A DNA stretch of 64,000 nt from Streptacidiphilus jeojiense (lineage in GTDB: Bacteria; Actinomycetota; Actinomycetes; Streptomycetales; Streptomycetaceae), in NCBI RefSeq assembly GCF_000719095.1, contig NZ_JOEH01000019.1, positions 62,001 through 126,000 on the forward strand, written 5' to 3'. A model generated the notes under the pieces. That model saw only the letters and a list, made by a program, of their open reading frames with translations. It was not told where the DNA came from and made no database searches. Positions 36,521-45,562 of this stretch are shown here, piece after piece (positions within the stretch are counted from its first letter, which is position 1; each line of letters starts with the position of its first letter). Position numbers and translations under genes: made by a program.

Positions 36521-38025
36521 CGGTTCGCTGCTTCCTGCGGGCGGTCGGCGGGGGTGCGGGTGAAGGTGGCGAGCTGGGTCGGCGGACCGACCTCGGGGTC
36601 GTCGGGGCCCACCGGCGCGAAGGCGACGCCGTAGCCGTAGCTGTCGGCGACCTGCCGGGCCCAGGCCCGGAACTGGGCCCGGTCCCACTCGAAGCGGTGG
36701 TCCGGGTGGCGGACGTGACCGGCCGGCAGCGACTCCCAGCGGACGTTGTACTCGGCATTCGGAGTGGTCACCACGACCGTGCCTGGGCGTGCGGCGCCGA
36801 ACACCGCGTACGCCAGCGCGGGCAGTCGCGGCGGATCGACGTGCTCGACCACCTCGGACAGGACGGCGGCGTCATAGCCGGTCAGCCTGGCGTCGGTGTA
36901 GGTCAGGGCGCCCTGGACCAGGCGGACCCGGGAGGCCTGGCGCTCGGACATCCGGTCCAGATGCAGCCGGCGCGCGGCGATGCCGAGGGCGCGCGAGGAC
37001 ACGTCCACGCCCAGTACCTCGGTGATCCGTGGCTCCTTGAGGAGAGCGCCGACCAGGCTTCCCTCGCCGCAGCCCAGGTCCACCACCCGGGTAGCCCCGG
37101 CGGCGCGCAGCGCCTCGAGGATGGCGGCGCGGCGCTGGACCGCGAGCGGGGTCGGCTTCTCCTCGACCGCCTGCTCGTCGGCCTCCTGCTCGGGGACGGC
37201 GTTGTCGATCTCCTCCAGCTCGCGGTCGTCCGCCTCGGCGAGACGGGCCAGCTCCAGCCGCTCCATCGCGCTGCGCGCCAGCGACCAGCGACGGGAGAAG
37301 TACCGACGGGTGATCAGGGACAGCTCGGGGTGGGTCCCCAGCCAGCCCTCCCCGACCCGGAGCAGCTTGTCGACCTCGTCCGGGGAGACCCAGTAGTGCT
37401 TGGAGTCGTCCAGCACCGGCAGCAGCACGTAGAGCTGGTTGAGGGCGTCGGCGAGCCGCCGGGTGCCGGTCAGCTCCAGGCTCACGTAGTGGGAGTCGCC
37501 CCAGTCGGGGAAGGCCGGGTCGAGCGGGATCGGCTCGGACCGCACCTGCCAGCCCAGCGGCTCGAACAGCCGGCGCACCAGCTCGGCGCCGCCGTCCTTG
37601 CCGGCTTTGGCGGGCAGCACCGGCACGGTGACGGTCAGCGGCAGCGCGGCGGCCGCCAGCTCCGGGCGCTGGTCGCAGCGGCCCTGCCGGGCGCTCTTGA
37701 ACACCGTGCCGAGTGCCACCGCGAGCAGCGACGAGGCCGCGTAGGGGCGGTCGTTGACGTACTGCGCCAGCGCGCCACTCCCAGAAGTCGCCGTGGGGGA
37801 ACCGCCCCGGCCCTTGCCACGGCCGCGCCGAACCAGACCCACCGGGTCGACCTCCAGCAGCAGCGCGGCGGTGCAGCGCTCGGCCCCGGCCTCGGGGTAG
37901 AAGACGTGCGCGAGGCCGTGCGAGGTGGGGAACGACTGGGCCTTGTCCGGGTGCTTGTGCAGCAGGAAGCCCAGGTCGGAGGCGGGTCGTTCGGGGGTGC
38001 CGGTGGTACTGATCGTCAGGAACAC
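36517..38025 (-). CDS. hen1: 3'-terminal RNA ribose 2'-O-methyltransferase Hen1
   Basis: Bacterial Hen1 (502 residues here) methylates the 2'-OH at the 3' end of cleaved RNA before ligation by Pnkp, making the repaired site resistant to re-cutting. The N-terminal domain, about 1-250, is the Pnkp-activating region (YVNDRPYAASS at 89-99). The methyltransferase domain has the SAM motif DLGCGEGSL (316-324) and the metal ligands E391, E394, H395 and H440 (SEVVEHVD; RHPDHRFEW). A Gly/Ser/Arg-rich insertion at about 67-84 is unusual. The GTG start is at 38025; the stop overlaps the pnkp ATG. Confidence 0.94.
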   Translation of the reverse strand: MFLTISTTGTPERPASDLGFLLHKHPDKAQSFPTSHGLAHVFYPEAGAERCTAALLLEVDPVGLVRRGRGKGRGGSPTATSGSGALAQYVNDRPYAASSLLAVALGTVFKSARQGRCDQRPELAAAALPLTVTVPVLPAKAGKDGGAELVRRLFEPLGWQVRSEPIPLDPAFPDWGDSHYVSLELTGTRRLADALNQLYVLLPVLDDSKHYWVSPDEVDKLLRVGEGWLGTHPELSLITRRYFSRRWSLARSAMERLELARLAEADDRELEEIDNAVPEQEADEQAVEEKPTPLAVQRRAAILEALRAAGATRVVDLGCGEGSLVGALLKEPRITEVLGVDVSSRALGIAARRLHLDRMSERQASRVRLVQGALTYTDARLTGYDAAVLSEVVEHVDPPRLPALAYAVFGAARPGTVVVTTPNAEYNVRWESLPAGHVRHPDHRFEWDRAQFRAWARQVADSYGYGVAFAPVGPDDPEVGPPTQLATFTRTPADRPQEAANR

Positions 38026-38139
38026 ACGATCGAGTATCGCCGTAACCCCATGATCGCCCCACTGGGTTTTCGGTGCGCGGGTCCAGCAGAATGAGCCGCG
38101 CACAGCCTGCCCGGCCCCCGACGAGTCAGGATCACCACC

Positions 38140-39183
38140 ATGCCCAGCAGCGACGCCGCCAAGCCCGTCGTCATCCTCCAGGCATCCCCGCACCCGGTCT
38201 CACGGATCTTCACCCCGGAGGCGCTGCACGCCCTGCACGAGCGGTACACCGTGGTCGACCTGGAGGGCGCCGGGCCCGGCTCCGCCGGCGAGGTCCTGGA
38301 CCGGGCCCTGCCGGAGGCCTTCGCGGTCGTCGGCCAGCCCGACCTGCCCGCTGAACGCCTGGCCCGCGCACCGAAGTTGCGCGCGGTGCTGAATATCGAG
38401 GGCAACTTCTACCCCAATGTCGACTACCAGGCCTGCTTCGACCGGGGCATCCACGTCCTGGGCTGCGGCCCGGCCTACGCGCAGGCCGTCGCCGAGCACG
38501 CGCTGGGCCTCGCCCTCGACCTGGCCCGCGGCATCAGCCGGGAGGACCGGGCCTTCCGCGAGGGACGTGAGAACTACGTCGCCAGCGGCAACGCCGACGC
38601 CGTGCTGCTGCGCAACGCCGATGTGGGCTTCCTCGGCTTCGGCAACCTGGGCCGGGCGCTGCGCACCGTGCTCACCGGATTCGCGCCCACCATCAGGGTG
38701 TACGACCCCTGGCTGCCGGCCGCGGTGCTGCGCGAGCACGGGGTGCTGCCGACCGGGCTGGCCGAGACCGTCGCCAGGAGCACCTTCCTCTTCGTCCTCG
38801 CCACCGTGACCGAGGAAAGCCGGCATCTGCTGGACGCCGAGCTGCTGGCGACCGTCCCGCAGGGTGCCCGGTTGGTGCTGGTCAGCCGGGCACCCGTGGT
38901 GGACTACGACGCGCTGCTGGCCGGCGTCGCCGCCGGTCGGTTCCTGGCCGGGATCGACGTCTGGCCGGAGGAGCCGGTTCCGGCGGACCACAGCGTCCGG
39001 GCGCTGGAGGGCACGGTTCTCTCCGCGCACCGCGCGGGCGGTATCCCGGCCGCCTTCCTCAGCATCGGCGACATGGTGCTGGACGACCTCGACCTGATCG
39101 CCCGCGGCCTGCCGCCGGTCCGGATGCAGGCCGCAGCGCGGGAGCTGGTCGGCCGCTACCGCAACCGTCCGGTCACCGGCTGA
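38140..39183 (+). CDS. D-2-hydroxyacid dehydrogenase family protein
   Basis: This 347-residue NAD-dependent dehydrogenase has the dinucleotide fold at about 158-190 (VGFLGFGNLGRAL) and the catalytic Arg, Glu and His in LVSRAPVVDYDAL, IDVWPEEPVP and LSAHRAGG. Physiological substrate unknown (hydroxyacid or phosphoglycerate-like). It is divergent from hen1 across a 114-bp gap (38026-38139) and convergent with the GlxA-type regulator. The ATG starts a short polar extension. Confidence 0.88.
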   Translation: MPSSDAAKPVVILQASPHPVSRIFTPEALHALHERYTVVDLEGAGPGSAGEVLDRALPEAFAVVGQPDLPAERLARAPKLRAVLNIEGNFYPNVDYQACFDRGIHVLGCGPAYAQAVAEHALGLALDLARGISREDRAFREGRENYVASGNADAVLLRNADVGFLGFGNLGRALRTVLTGFAPTIRVYDPWLPAAVLREHGVLPTGLAETVARSTFLFVLATVTEESRHLLDAELLATVPQGARLVLVSRAPVVDYDALLAGVAAGRFLAGIDVWPEEPVPADHSVRALEGTVLSAHRAGGIPAAFLSIGDMVLDDLDLIARGLPPVRMQAAARELVGRYRNRPVTG

Positions 39184-39220
39184 GCAAGGGTCGTCGGGGC
39201 CGATCGTTCGGGCCGGTCGT

Positions 39221-40126
39221 TCAGGGCCTGGCGCGGAGGCGGCGGAGCATCCTGGGGTCCTCGAAGCCGACGGTGCGGGCGGCGTGGTCCACGGTGGAAC
39301 CGTGCGAGATGAGGTGCTCGGCCCGCTCCAGGCGCAGCGTCTGCTGGTAGCGCAGCGGGGTGAGGCCGGTGGCGCGGGTGAAGAGACGGGTGAGGGTGCG
39401 GTCGCTGACACCGACCGCGGCCGCCAGGTCCGCCAGCGGGAGCCGGGAGTCGTAGCGGCTGTCGATGACGTCCTGGGCGCGGTGCACCGTGTCGTCCAGG
39501 TGCGAGCGGTGCCGCAGCATCGCGCTGTCCTGCTGCTCATGGCCGTTGCGGCGGGCGTAGACGACCATGTCCCTGGCGATCTGGCCTGCCGCGGCCGGGC
39601 CGTGGCGCTGGGCGACCAGATGGAGCGCCAGGTCGATACCGCTGGCGATGCCGGCGGAGGTCACCACCCGGTCGTCCACGGTGAACAGGACGTCGCGGAC
39701 CACCGTCGCCCGGCGGTAGCGGGCGGCCAGCTGCTCCTGGAGGTCGTGGTGGGTGGTGCAGCGGCGGCCGTCCAGCAGTCCGGCCCGGCCCAGTGCGTCC
39801 GCCCCGGCGCAGACGCTGGCCACGGTGCCGCCGGCGGCATGGTGCTCGCGCAGCCGTCGCAGCGTGTCCGGGCCGAGCGGGGAGTCCGGCCCCAGGGAGG
39901 GCGACCGCCAGCCGGGGACCAGCAGCAGGTCCTCCGGTCCCAGCTCCGGCCAGTCGGTGTCGGCCTGCAGCGGGACGCCCTGGGCGCTGGTCACCACCGG
40001 CTGCTCGGCGACGTACCCGAGGGTGTAGTCGTGGCCGAAGTCGGCGGCGGTGGAGAAGACCTGGGCGGGCCCGGCGAGATCGAGCAGGTGCACGCCGGGC
40101 ACCAGCAGGAAGACGATACGGCTCAT
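39221..40126 (-). CDS. GlxA-type regulator: DJ-1/PfpI domain plus AraC helix-turn-helix
   Basis: This 301-residue protein has an N-terminal class I amidotransferase-like domain (1-180) with the nucleophile-elbow sequence TVASVCAGADALGRAGLL, and a C-terminal AraC/XylS DNA-binding domain (about 210-300; DLAAAVGVSDRTLTRLFTRA). It belongs to the GATase1-AraC regulators. It starts 6 bp after the isochorismatase-family gene, so they form an operon; the hydrolase may act on the ligand or product of the regulated pathway. Confidence 0.9.
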   Translation of the reverse strand: MSRIVFLLVPGVHLLDLAGPAQVFSTAADFGHDYTLGYVAEQPVVTSAQGVPLQADTDWPELGPEDLLLVPGWRSPSLGPDSPLGPDTLRRLREHHAAGGTVASVCAGADALGRAGLLDGRRCTTHHDLQEQLAARYRRATVVRDVLFTVDDRVVTSAGIASGIDLALHLVAQRHGPAAAGQIARDMVVYARRNGHEQQDSAMLRHRSHLDDTVHRAQDVIDSRYDSRLPLADLAAAVGVSDRTLTRLFTRATGLTPLRYQQTLRLERAEHLISHGSTVDHAARTVGFEDPRMLRRLRARP

Positions 40127-40132
40127 ACCGCA

Positions 40133-40693
40133 TCATCCCAGGTCGGCGGCCCGGGCCTCCAGCTCGTCGACAGTGGCGATGTCGGCGAAGCGGTCCGCCA
40201 GGACGAACACGGTGCGCTGGACCAGTTCCTCGGTGCTGAGGGTGACCCCGTCGCGGGTGATCGGGCTGGTGGAGGTGGCGTCCGGGACGAAGGTGACCCG
40301 GTAGCCCAGGTCACTGGCGACCCTGGTGGTGGTCTCCACGCACTGTTCGGTCCGGATGCCGCAGGTCACCAGCTCGGTGACGCCGCGCTCCATCAGCTGC
40401 TGCTGCAGATTGGTGGTGGTGAACGCATTGTGGGAGGTCTTGGTCACCGTCAGGTCGCCGTCCCGGTGGTCCAGCTCCTCCAGCAGCCGGACCTGGCCGA
40501 GGGCCGGGTCGAACACGGTGTCGGTGCCGGGTTCGGAGTGCAGCACCCAGACCACGGTGTCCCCGGCGGACCTGGCCAGCGAGACCAGCCGGTTGACCGG
40601 CTCGGCGATCTTCGGGTTGTGGCTCGCGGCCCACTCCTCGGCCCGGGCGCGGAAGGATTCCTGGACGTCGATGACAAGCAGTGCTCGGCTCAT
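40133..40693 (-). CDS. isochorismatase-family cysteine hydrolase
   Basis: This 186-residue cytoplasmic hydrolase shows the full catalytic triad D9 (VIDVQ), K85 (VTKTSHNAF) and C118 ([11 protein letters not shown]). The family includes isochorismatases, nicotinamidases and N-carbamoyl hydrolases; the substrate cannot be told apart here. It is transcribed with the downstream GlxA-type regulator and is divergent from dapD. Confidence 0.9.
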   Translation of the reverse strand: MSRALLVIDVQESFRARAEEWAASHNPKIAEPVNRLVSLARSAGDTVVWVLHSEPGTDTVFDPALGQVRLLEELDHRDGDLTVTKTSHNAFTTTNLQQQLMERGVTELVTCGIRTEQCVETTTRVASDLGYRVTFVPDATSTSPITRDGVTLSTEELVQRTVFVLADRFADIATVDELEARAADLG

Positions 40694-40833
40694 GGACCCC
40701 AGTCTGTCCTGGTCAGACGGGTGCGACCAGACCCGATCGGGTCCCGGGGCGGACCGATCCGGTCATGCCGGAGGCGCTGTCCGCACAGCGGTACGGTTGG
40801 GCGGCCAGGGGGGCGATTCGTTACCGTGACGGG

Positions 40834-41826
40834 GTGACGAACGAATCCGCTTCCCCCTCCCCCCGTGGTGCCGTGGCCGCAGGCCTGGCCACCGTCGCCG
40901 ACGACGGCACGGTCCTGGACACCTGGTTCCCCGCCCCCTCGCTGACCGCGGACCCCGGACCGGCCGGCACCGTGCTGCTGTCCGCCGCCGAGGCCACCGC
41001 CGAACTCGGTGCGGGCGTGGCCGGCGCCCTGCGCAAGGACCCGCGCCGCGGCGTGGAGGTCGTCGCGGTTCGCACCGTGATCGCCTCCCTGGACGAGAAG
41101 CCGCTGGACACCCACGACGCCTACCTGCGCCTGCACCTGCTCAGCCACCGCCTGGTGCGGCCGCACGGGCAGAGCCTGGACGGGCTGTTCGCCCTGCTCC
41201 CCAACGTCGCCTGGACCAGCATCGGCCCGGTGCCGGTGGACCGGGTCGAGTCCACCCGGCTCGCGGTCCGCGCCGAGGGCGGCCAGCTCGCCGTCTACGG
41301 CATCGACAAGTTCCCCAGGATGACGGACTACGTGGCACCCAGCGGGGTGCGTATCGCCCACGCCGACCGGGTCCGACTGGGTGCCCACCTCGCGGTCGGC
41401 ACCACCGTGATGCATGAGGGCTTCGTCAACTTCAACGCCGGCACCCTGGGCACCTCCATGGTGGAGGGACGGATCTCGGCCGGCGTGGTGGTCGGCGACC
41501 ACAGCGACATCGGCGGCGGCTCATCGATCATGGGCACCCTCTCCGGCGGCGGCAAGCAGGTCGTGTCGGTCGGCGAGCGCTGCCTGCTGGGCGCCAACGC
41601 CGGGATCGGGATCTCGCTGGGCAACGACTGCGTGGTCGAGGCCGGCCTCTATGTCACCGCGGGGACCAGGGTCACCCTGCCGGACGGCAAGGTCGCCAAG
41701 GCGGTGGAGCTGTCCGGGCAGGACAACCTGCTGTTCCGCCGCAACTCGCAGAGCGGCACGGTCGAGGTCATCGCCCGCTCCGGCTCCTGGGGCGGCCTCA
41801 ACGCCGAGCTGCACGCGCACAACTGA
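40834..41826 (+). CDS. dapD: 2,3,4,5-tetrahydropyridine-2,6-dicarboxylate N-succinyltransferase
   Basis: DapD succinylates tetrahydrodipicolinate in lysine and diaminopimelate synthesis, using succinyl-CoA. The 330 residues fit the actinobacterial (type 2) DapD: an N-terminal domain, then a left-handed beta-helix from about residue 165 with hexapeptide-like repeats ([32 protein letters not shown]) and the conserved [19 protein letters not shown]. The GTG at 40834 lacks a clear ribosome-binding site, but upstream in-frame sequence is not conserved-looking. Confidence 0.93.
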   Translation: MTNESASPSPRGAVAAGLATVADDGTVLDTWFPAPSLTADPGPAGTVLLSAAEATAELGAGVAGALRKDPRRGVEVVAVRTVIASLDEKPLDTHDAYLRLHLLSHRLVRPHGQSLDGLFALLPNVAWTSIGPVPVDRVESTRLAVRAEGGQLAVYGIDKFPRMTDYVAPSGVRIAHADRVRLGAHLAVGTTVMHEGFVNFNAGTLGTSMVEGRISAGVVVGDHSDIGGGSSIMGTLSGGGKQVVSVGERCLLGANAGIGISLGNDCVVEAGLYVTAGTRVTLPDGKVAKAVELSGQDNLLFRRNSQSGTVEVIARSGSWGGLNAELHAHN

Positions 41827-42080
41827 CGCTCTGACGGACGCGCCGAGGGGGACGGCGGTCCCTCGAACCCCTGCTCGACGGGGTCGGTCAGGTCCGGCCC
41901 GGCACTGGCCCCGCATCCCCCGTGGGTGTGACGGTCAGTGACCGGGCCACCGCGCGGCTCGTTTGCCCGCTCGGGAACGGCAACTGCCCGCCGTCCTGTC
42001 CGCCGCACCCCAGGAGGGGCACGTCCACTCGGCCTCAACCGGCGGGTTCCGTCTCGGTGACGTTGACCACCTGCGGGTTG

Positions 42081-42122
42081 CGTGGGGGTTCGGGGGGTCG
42101 CTCCCCGAAGGATTGGAGCACC
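42081..42122 (+). repeat. dispersed 42-nt element, copy 2
   Basis: It matches 15136-15177 at 36 of 42 positions. Here it ends exactly before an ATG (42123) and supplies a GGAG ribosome-binding site. The rest of the 296-bp gap 41827-42122 after dapD shows no other feature I can support. Confidence 0.7.
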
Positions 42123-42308
42123 ATGTCCGAGGCATCCGTCGTACCGGAGGGCCAGAGCGCCTCCTCCCCCACCGCTGCCCCCGCCGCTCCGCAGAGCCTG
42201 CTCGCGCAGATGGAGCAGCTGCTCGCCGCGCTCAACGCCGACCTGGTGCGCCTGGACGCCGACCTCCAGTCGCCACCCCCGCACGACGCACACAGCTACG
42301 AGCCCTAG
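42123..42308 (+). CDS. small hypothetical protein, 61 aa
   Basis: The protein is Ala/Pro/Ser-rich at the N-terminus and has a short amphipathic helix with heptad character (LLAQMEQLLAALNADLVRLD, about 25-44), then an acidic/His tail. It has no membrane segment. The GGAG ribosome-binding site 5 nt before ATG is part of the dispersed repeat. Convergent with the next gene. The family is unknown, and it could be a spurious ORF, but spacing and codon use look genuine. Confidence 0.5.
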   Translation: MSEASVVPEGQSASSPTAAPAAPQSLLAQMEQLLAALNADLVRLDADLQSPPPHDAHSYEP

Positions 42309-42334
42309 CAGGGCCGACGCCTCCACCGCCGCCG

Positions 42335-42868
42335 TCATGACGCGCCGCCCTCCCCCGACTGCCAGTCGCCCACCGGCAGCAGCTCCCGGCAGGCCGGGTC
42401 GACGGCGCGCAGCAACTGCGCGGCCAGGTCCTGACACTCCGCGACGGCGTCCACCGAGTCGATGCAGCGCCAGTACAGCTCCTGCTCGCCGGCCCCGCAG
42501 GCGAGCACGATCAGTGCCTCGGCGGTCTCCTGGACCAACCGGCACAGCTCGCGGAGGGCCACTGCGGTATCGGTGAGCACGGTCAGCCGCTCCGCCCTGC
42601 CGGGGCCGCCCCCGTCGTCCGGGGGCCGCCCCACGCAGGTGGCCGCATGGCCCGCCGCCTCGGCCACGGCCCGGGCGATCCCGGACGCACCGCCGCCCCC
42701 GCAGCCGGCGCCGTCCAGCAGCTCACGCTCCATCAGTTCGAGCGCCAGCACCCGGGTCACGGCCTCGACCAGGGCGCAGGCCTGCCAGCACTCCGCCAGC
42801 ACCTGCGGCACACTGCGCGCCTCGGTCAGACCGTGCCTGGTGGACTTGATCAGCCTCAGCGCGTCCAT
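42335..42868 (-). CDS. hypothetical helical protein (possibly DUF6099)
   Basis: This 177-residue cytoplasmic protein starts MDALRLIKSTRHGLTEARSV and is largely Ala/Leu-rich helical, with a Gly-rich break (AGCGGGGASG, about 54-63) and seven or more cysteines. The start resembles a streptomycete family I recall as DUF6099, but that is uncertain. No catalytic motif is seen. The 149-bp gap to the MazG-like gene (42869-43017) shows no other feature. Confidence 0.7.
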   Translation of the reverse strand: MDALRLIKSTRHGLTEARSVPQVLAECWQACALVEAVTRVLALELMERELLDGAGCGGGGASGIARAVAEAAGHAATCVGRPPDDGGGPGRAERLTVLTDTAVALRELCRLVQETAEALIVLACGAGEQELYWRCIDSVDAVAECQDLAAQLLRAVDPACRELLPVGDWQSGEGGAS

Positions 42869-43017
42869 GGTCGCGACCCCCTGTTGCTCCTGACTGCTCC
42901 GACGGACTCTCCGTCAGGGCACCAGCCTGGAGCAGAAGGGGGACGACCCGACGCCGACGATCACCGGCTGTGGACAACTCGGGGGGTGTGCAGAACTCCG
43001 TCACCCCCGAGGGTGAG

Positions 43018-43371
43018 TCAGGAACCGTCCAGCGGCGGGGTGGCCCCGGCCGGGAAGCGCTGCTCGTTGCGCTCGATCTTCGCCGCCAGCGCCGCCAGTG
43101 GATCGACTCCCAGCGCCGAGCAGAACTGCAGCAGGTAGGCCAGCACATCGGCCACCTCGTCCTCGACCCGGTGCGCCCGTACCGGGTCCTCCATCACCGC
43201 GGCGGCCTGCTCCGGGGTAAGCCACTGGAAGATCTCCAGCAGTTCGGACGCCTCCACGCTGAGCGCGGCCACCAGGTTCTTCGGCGTGTGGTACGGCCCC
43301 CAGTCGCGCGCCGCGGCGAACTCGCGCAGCCGCTGCTGGAGCAGGGGGACGTCCGGGTGTCGATCAGTCAT
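43018..43371 (-). CDS. MazG-like nucleotide pyrophosphohydrolase
   Basis: This 117-residue protein is a single MazG/MazG-like all-alpha NTP pyrophosphatase domain with the metal-binding ExxE...ExxD pattern in VEASELLEIFQW and VEDEVADVLAYLL. It probably hydrolyses (d)NTPs to NMPs as a house-cleaning activity. Its ATG lies 8 bp inside the end of the upstream AAA ATPase gene, so they are translationally linked. Confidence 0.9.
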   Translation of the reverse strand: MTDRHPDVPLLQQRLREFAAARDWGPYHTPKNLVAALSVEASELLEIFQWLTPEQAAAVMEDPVRAHRVEDEVADVLAYLLQFCSALGVDPLAALAAKIERNEQRFPAGATPPLDGS

Positions 43372-44644
43372 GCGCCCATTCTCCCCGCCCGCCGGCCCCC
43401 GCCTGCGCCCCTGTCCGCACGCCCGCCTGCGCCGCCGCCGGCACCCCCACCCGCGCCGACGCCGGGGCCGGGGCTGGCGACGGCTCCAGCACGCTGTAGC
43501 CGGTCTGCGGATCGCGGCGGCAGTGCAGCACCAGCGCCTCCGGGGCCGCGCCTGCCGCCCCGTCCCGCAGCGTCGCCAGCAGCCGGGCGTGGCCGTGCCG
43601 GACCACCTCCCCGGCGAGCCGCAGCAGCTCCGCCACCTGCCCCTCGGCCAGCCCGGCGTCCAGGTCCTCGGCGAGCACCGTGAGCAGCCGGTCCACCTGG
43701 GGGACGTCGGCCGAGCTCATCTGCAGCACCCCGGGACCGGTCAGCAGCACCGTCGCGAAGGCCAGGTAGCGCAGCAGGCCGCTGCTCATCGACTCGGCCC
43801 CGGTGACCGCGGTCTCCCCCTCCCACAGCGCCGCCCGCACCCGCGCGTCGTCGCTGCGCAGCACCCCCAGCTCGCGGACCGGGTAGGGGCTGCCGGTCCG
43901 GACGCTGCGCAGCAGCTTGCCGTACCTGATCCGGCACTCGGACTGGATCCGCGCCAGCACCGCGGACAGGTTCGCCGCCGTGCTCCGCAGCCTGGCGTCG
44001 TCCCCGGCCGGGACCCAGCCCCGCATCAGCGCCGGCACCGGGTCCACCGGGAAGACCTCACGCAGCGCCGTGAGCAGGTCCTCCACCGCCGTGAGCACCC
44101 GCTGCTCGCCCGGGGTGGCCCCGGCGATCCGCAGCGGCAGCTGGGCCGCCAGCAGGCTGCCCGCCGCCAGCGGGGCGCGGATGTCGCCCTGCCGTCCGTC
44201 GCTGTGCCAGATCGCGTTGATCCGGCCCCGCGCGCGGTCCTCCTCCCCGGTGGCCAGCAGCACCCGGGCCGGTGTCCCCGGCAGCGCCCCGGTGATCCGC
44301 TCGGCGACGATCCTGGGCTCGCCGTCGGTGCGCACCGCCACCTCCAGCGAGACGGTGCCGCTCCGGGCGGTCTCCACGCTGCAGCCGAGTCGGAACCCCT
44401 GCCGGCCGTGCGGCACGCAGCCGCGCAGCCCGCCCCGGACCGGCGCCAGCGCCTCGGCCAGATCCGCGCCGCCGGCCAGTCCGGACAGCGCGGCCAACCC
44501 GTCCAGCAGATTGGACTTCCCGCTCCCCGAAACACCCTGCACCAGGGTGACCGGGGCCAGCGGCAGCACGGTGCCGACATGGGACTTGAACGCCACCAGG
44601 CGCAGTTCGCCGATGGTGGCCCGGCGCGGGGAAGGCTCGCTCAC
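43364..44644 (-). CDS. AAA family ATPase (SMC/RecF-like, AAA_21 type)
   Basis: This 426-residue protein has a Walker A GVSGSGKSNLL (about 37-47) preceded by ELRLVAFKSH, the arrangement of RecF/OLD-like ABC ATPases. A signature-like stretch SSGLLRYLAFATVLLTGPGVLQM follows near 285-307, although a canonical Walker B is not clear. The C-terminal 50 residues are Ala/Gly/Val-rich and probably disordered. It lies 7 bp after the RlmA-like gene and overlaps the MazG-like gene by 8 bp. Its role is unknown. Confidence 0.82.
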   Translation of the reverse strand: MSEPSPRRATIGELRLVAFKSHVGTVLPLAPVTLVQGVSGSGKSNLLDGLAALSGLAGGADLAEALAPVRGGLRGCVPHGRQGFRLGCSVETARSGTVSLEVAVRTDGEPRIVAERITGALPGTPARVLLATGEEDRARGRINAIWHSDGRQGDIRAPLAAGSLLAAQLPLRIAGATPGEQRVLTAVEDLLTALREVFPVDPVPALMRGWVPAGDDARLRSTAANLSAVLARIQSECRIRYGKLLRSVRTGSPYPVRELGVLRSDDARVRAALWEGETAVTGAESMSSGLLRYLAFATVLLTGPGVLQMSSADVPQVDRLLTVLAEDLDAGLAEGQVAELLRLAGEVVRHGHARLLATLRDGAAGAAPEALVLHCRRDPQTGYSVLEPSPAPAPASARVGVPAAAQAGVRTGAQAGAGGRGEWAHD

Positions 44645-44651
44645 ACCGGGG

Positions 44652-45497
44652 TCAACGAGCGAGCGGCACTTTGGTGAACCTGCTCAGGGTGACCGACGCC
44701 GTCACCGGCACTGGTTCGGGCAGCGCCGCGATCCGTTCGGCCAGCGCGGCCGGGTCGGTGTGCCAGGCACTCGGGCCCATGCCGACCACGGTGCGCACCG
44801 CCTCGTGGTCCAGCAGCAGGGTGAAGTCGTGCTCGCTGCTGCCGCCGGACTCCAGGTACGGTCCCAGCGTCGCCGCCAGCCGCTCCTCCTTCCGCCCGTC
44901 CACTCCGAGCAGGCCCAACTCGCGTACCAGTTCCGACAGGTGACGTGGCGTCGGAGTGATCGTCAGCAGCGTTCCGCCGGGCCGGAGCACCCGGCGCAGC
45001 TCCGGTCCGTTGCGCGGGGCGAAGACATTGATCACCAGGTCGGCGGCGTCGTCCCGGATCGGCAGCGGACGCCAGGCGTCGCAGACCACGGCGCCGGCCC
45101 GGGGATGCGAGCGGGCGGCCCGGCGCAGCGCGAACTTGGAGATGTCCAGGGCGATCCCGTGCGCCTCGGGCAGCGCGTCGAGCACGGCGGCGAGGTAGTG
45201 GCCGGTGCCCGCACCGAGGTCGACCACGCAGCGGGCGTCAGCGGGTGCGGCCGCTGCCAGCGCTTCGGCGACCGGGGCGTAGTGCCCGGCACTGAGGAAG
45301 GCGTCGCGGGCGGCGACCATGGCGGCGGTGTCACCGGTGCCGGTGTGCGCGTCGCCGGGCAGCAGGCTGACATAGCCCTGTCTGGCGACGTCGAAGGTGT
45401 GCCGCTGCGGGCAGCGCAGCGCGCCGCCGCCGGGACCGGCCGCGAGACCCTGCCCGCAGTGCGGGCAGACCAGGTACTCCACAACGTCCTGCAGCAC
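44652..45497 (-). CDS. RlmA-family 23S rRNA guanine-N1 methyltransferase-like protein
   Basis: This 281-residue protein has an N-terminal zinc motif of the CxxC...C...H type (VCPHCGQG...LRCPQRHTFD) followed by a SAM-dependent methyltransferase fold (VVDLGAGTGHYLAAVL, about 92-107). That is the plan of RlmA/TlrB enzymes, which methylate G745 or G748 of 23S rRNA; TlrB-type activity gives mycinosyl-macrolide (tylosin) resistance. Whether this protein modifies G748 is not known. The GTG is at 45497. It is first of a compact three-gene operon with the ATPase and MazG-like genes. Confidence 0.87.
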   Translation of the reverse strand: MLQDVVEYLVCPHCGQGLAAGPGGGALRCPQRHTFDVARQGYVSLLPGDAHTGTGDTAAMVAARDAFLSAGHYAPVAEALAAAAPADARCVVDLGAGTGHYLAAVLDALPEAHGIALDISKFALRRAARSHPRAGAVVCDAWRPLPIRDDAADLVINVFAPRNGPELRRVLRPGGTLLTITPTPRHLSELVRELGLLGVDGRKEERLAATLGPYLESGGSSEHDFTLLLDHEAVRTVVGMGPSAWHTDPAALAERIAALPEPVPVTASVTLSRFTKVPLAR

Positions 45498-45562
45498 GCG
45501 TCCGTCTCCCTGCGGTTCCTGCCGTGTTCTTCCTGCAATGTCAACTGAAGCCGCAGGTCAGA

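Noticed and set aside
40681..40833. An earlier start for dapD at 40681
   Set aside because: The extra 51 residues are not DapD-like and run into the divergent isochorismatase-family gene start.
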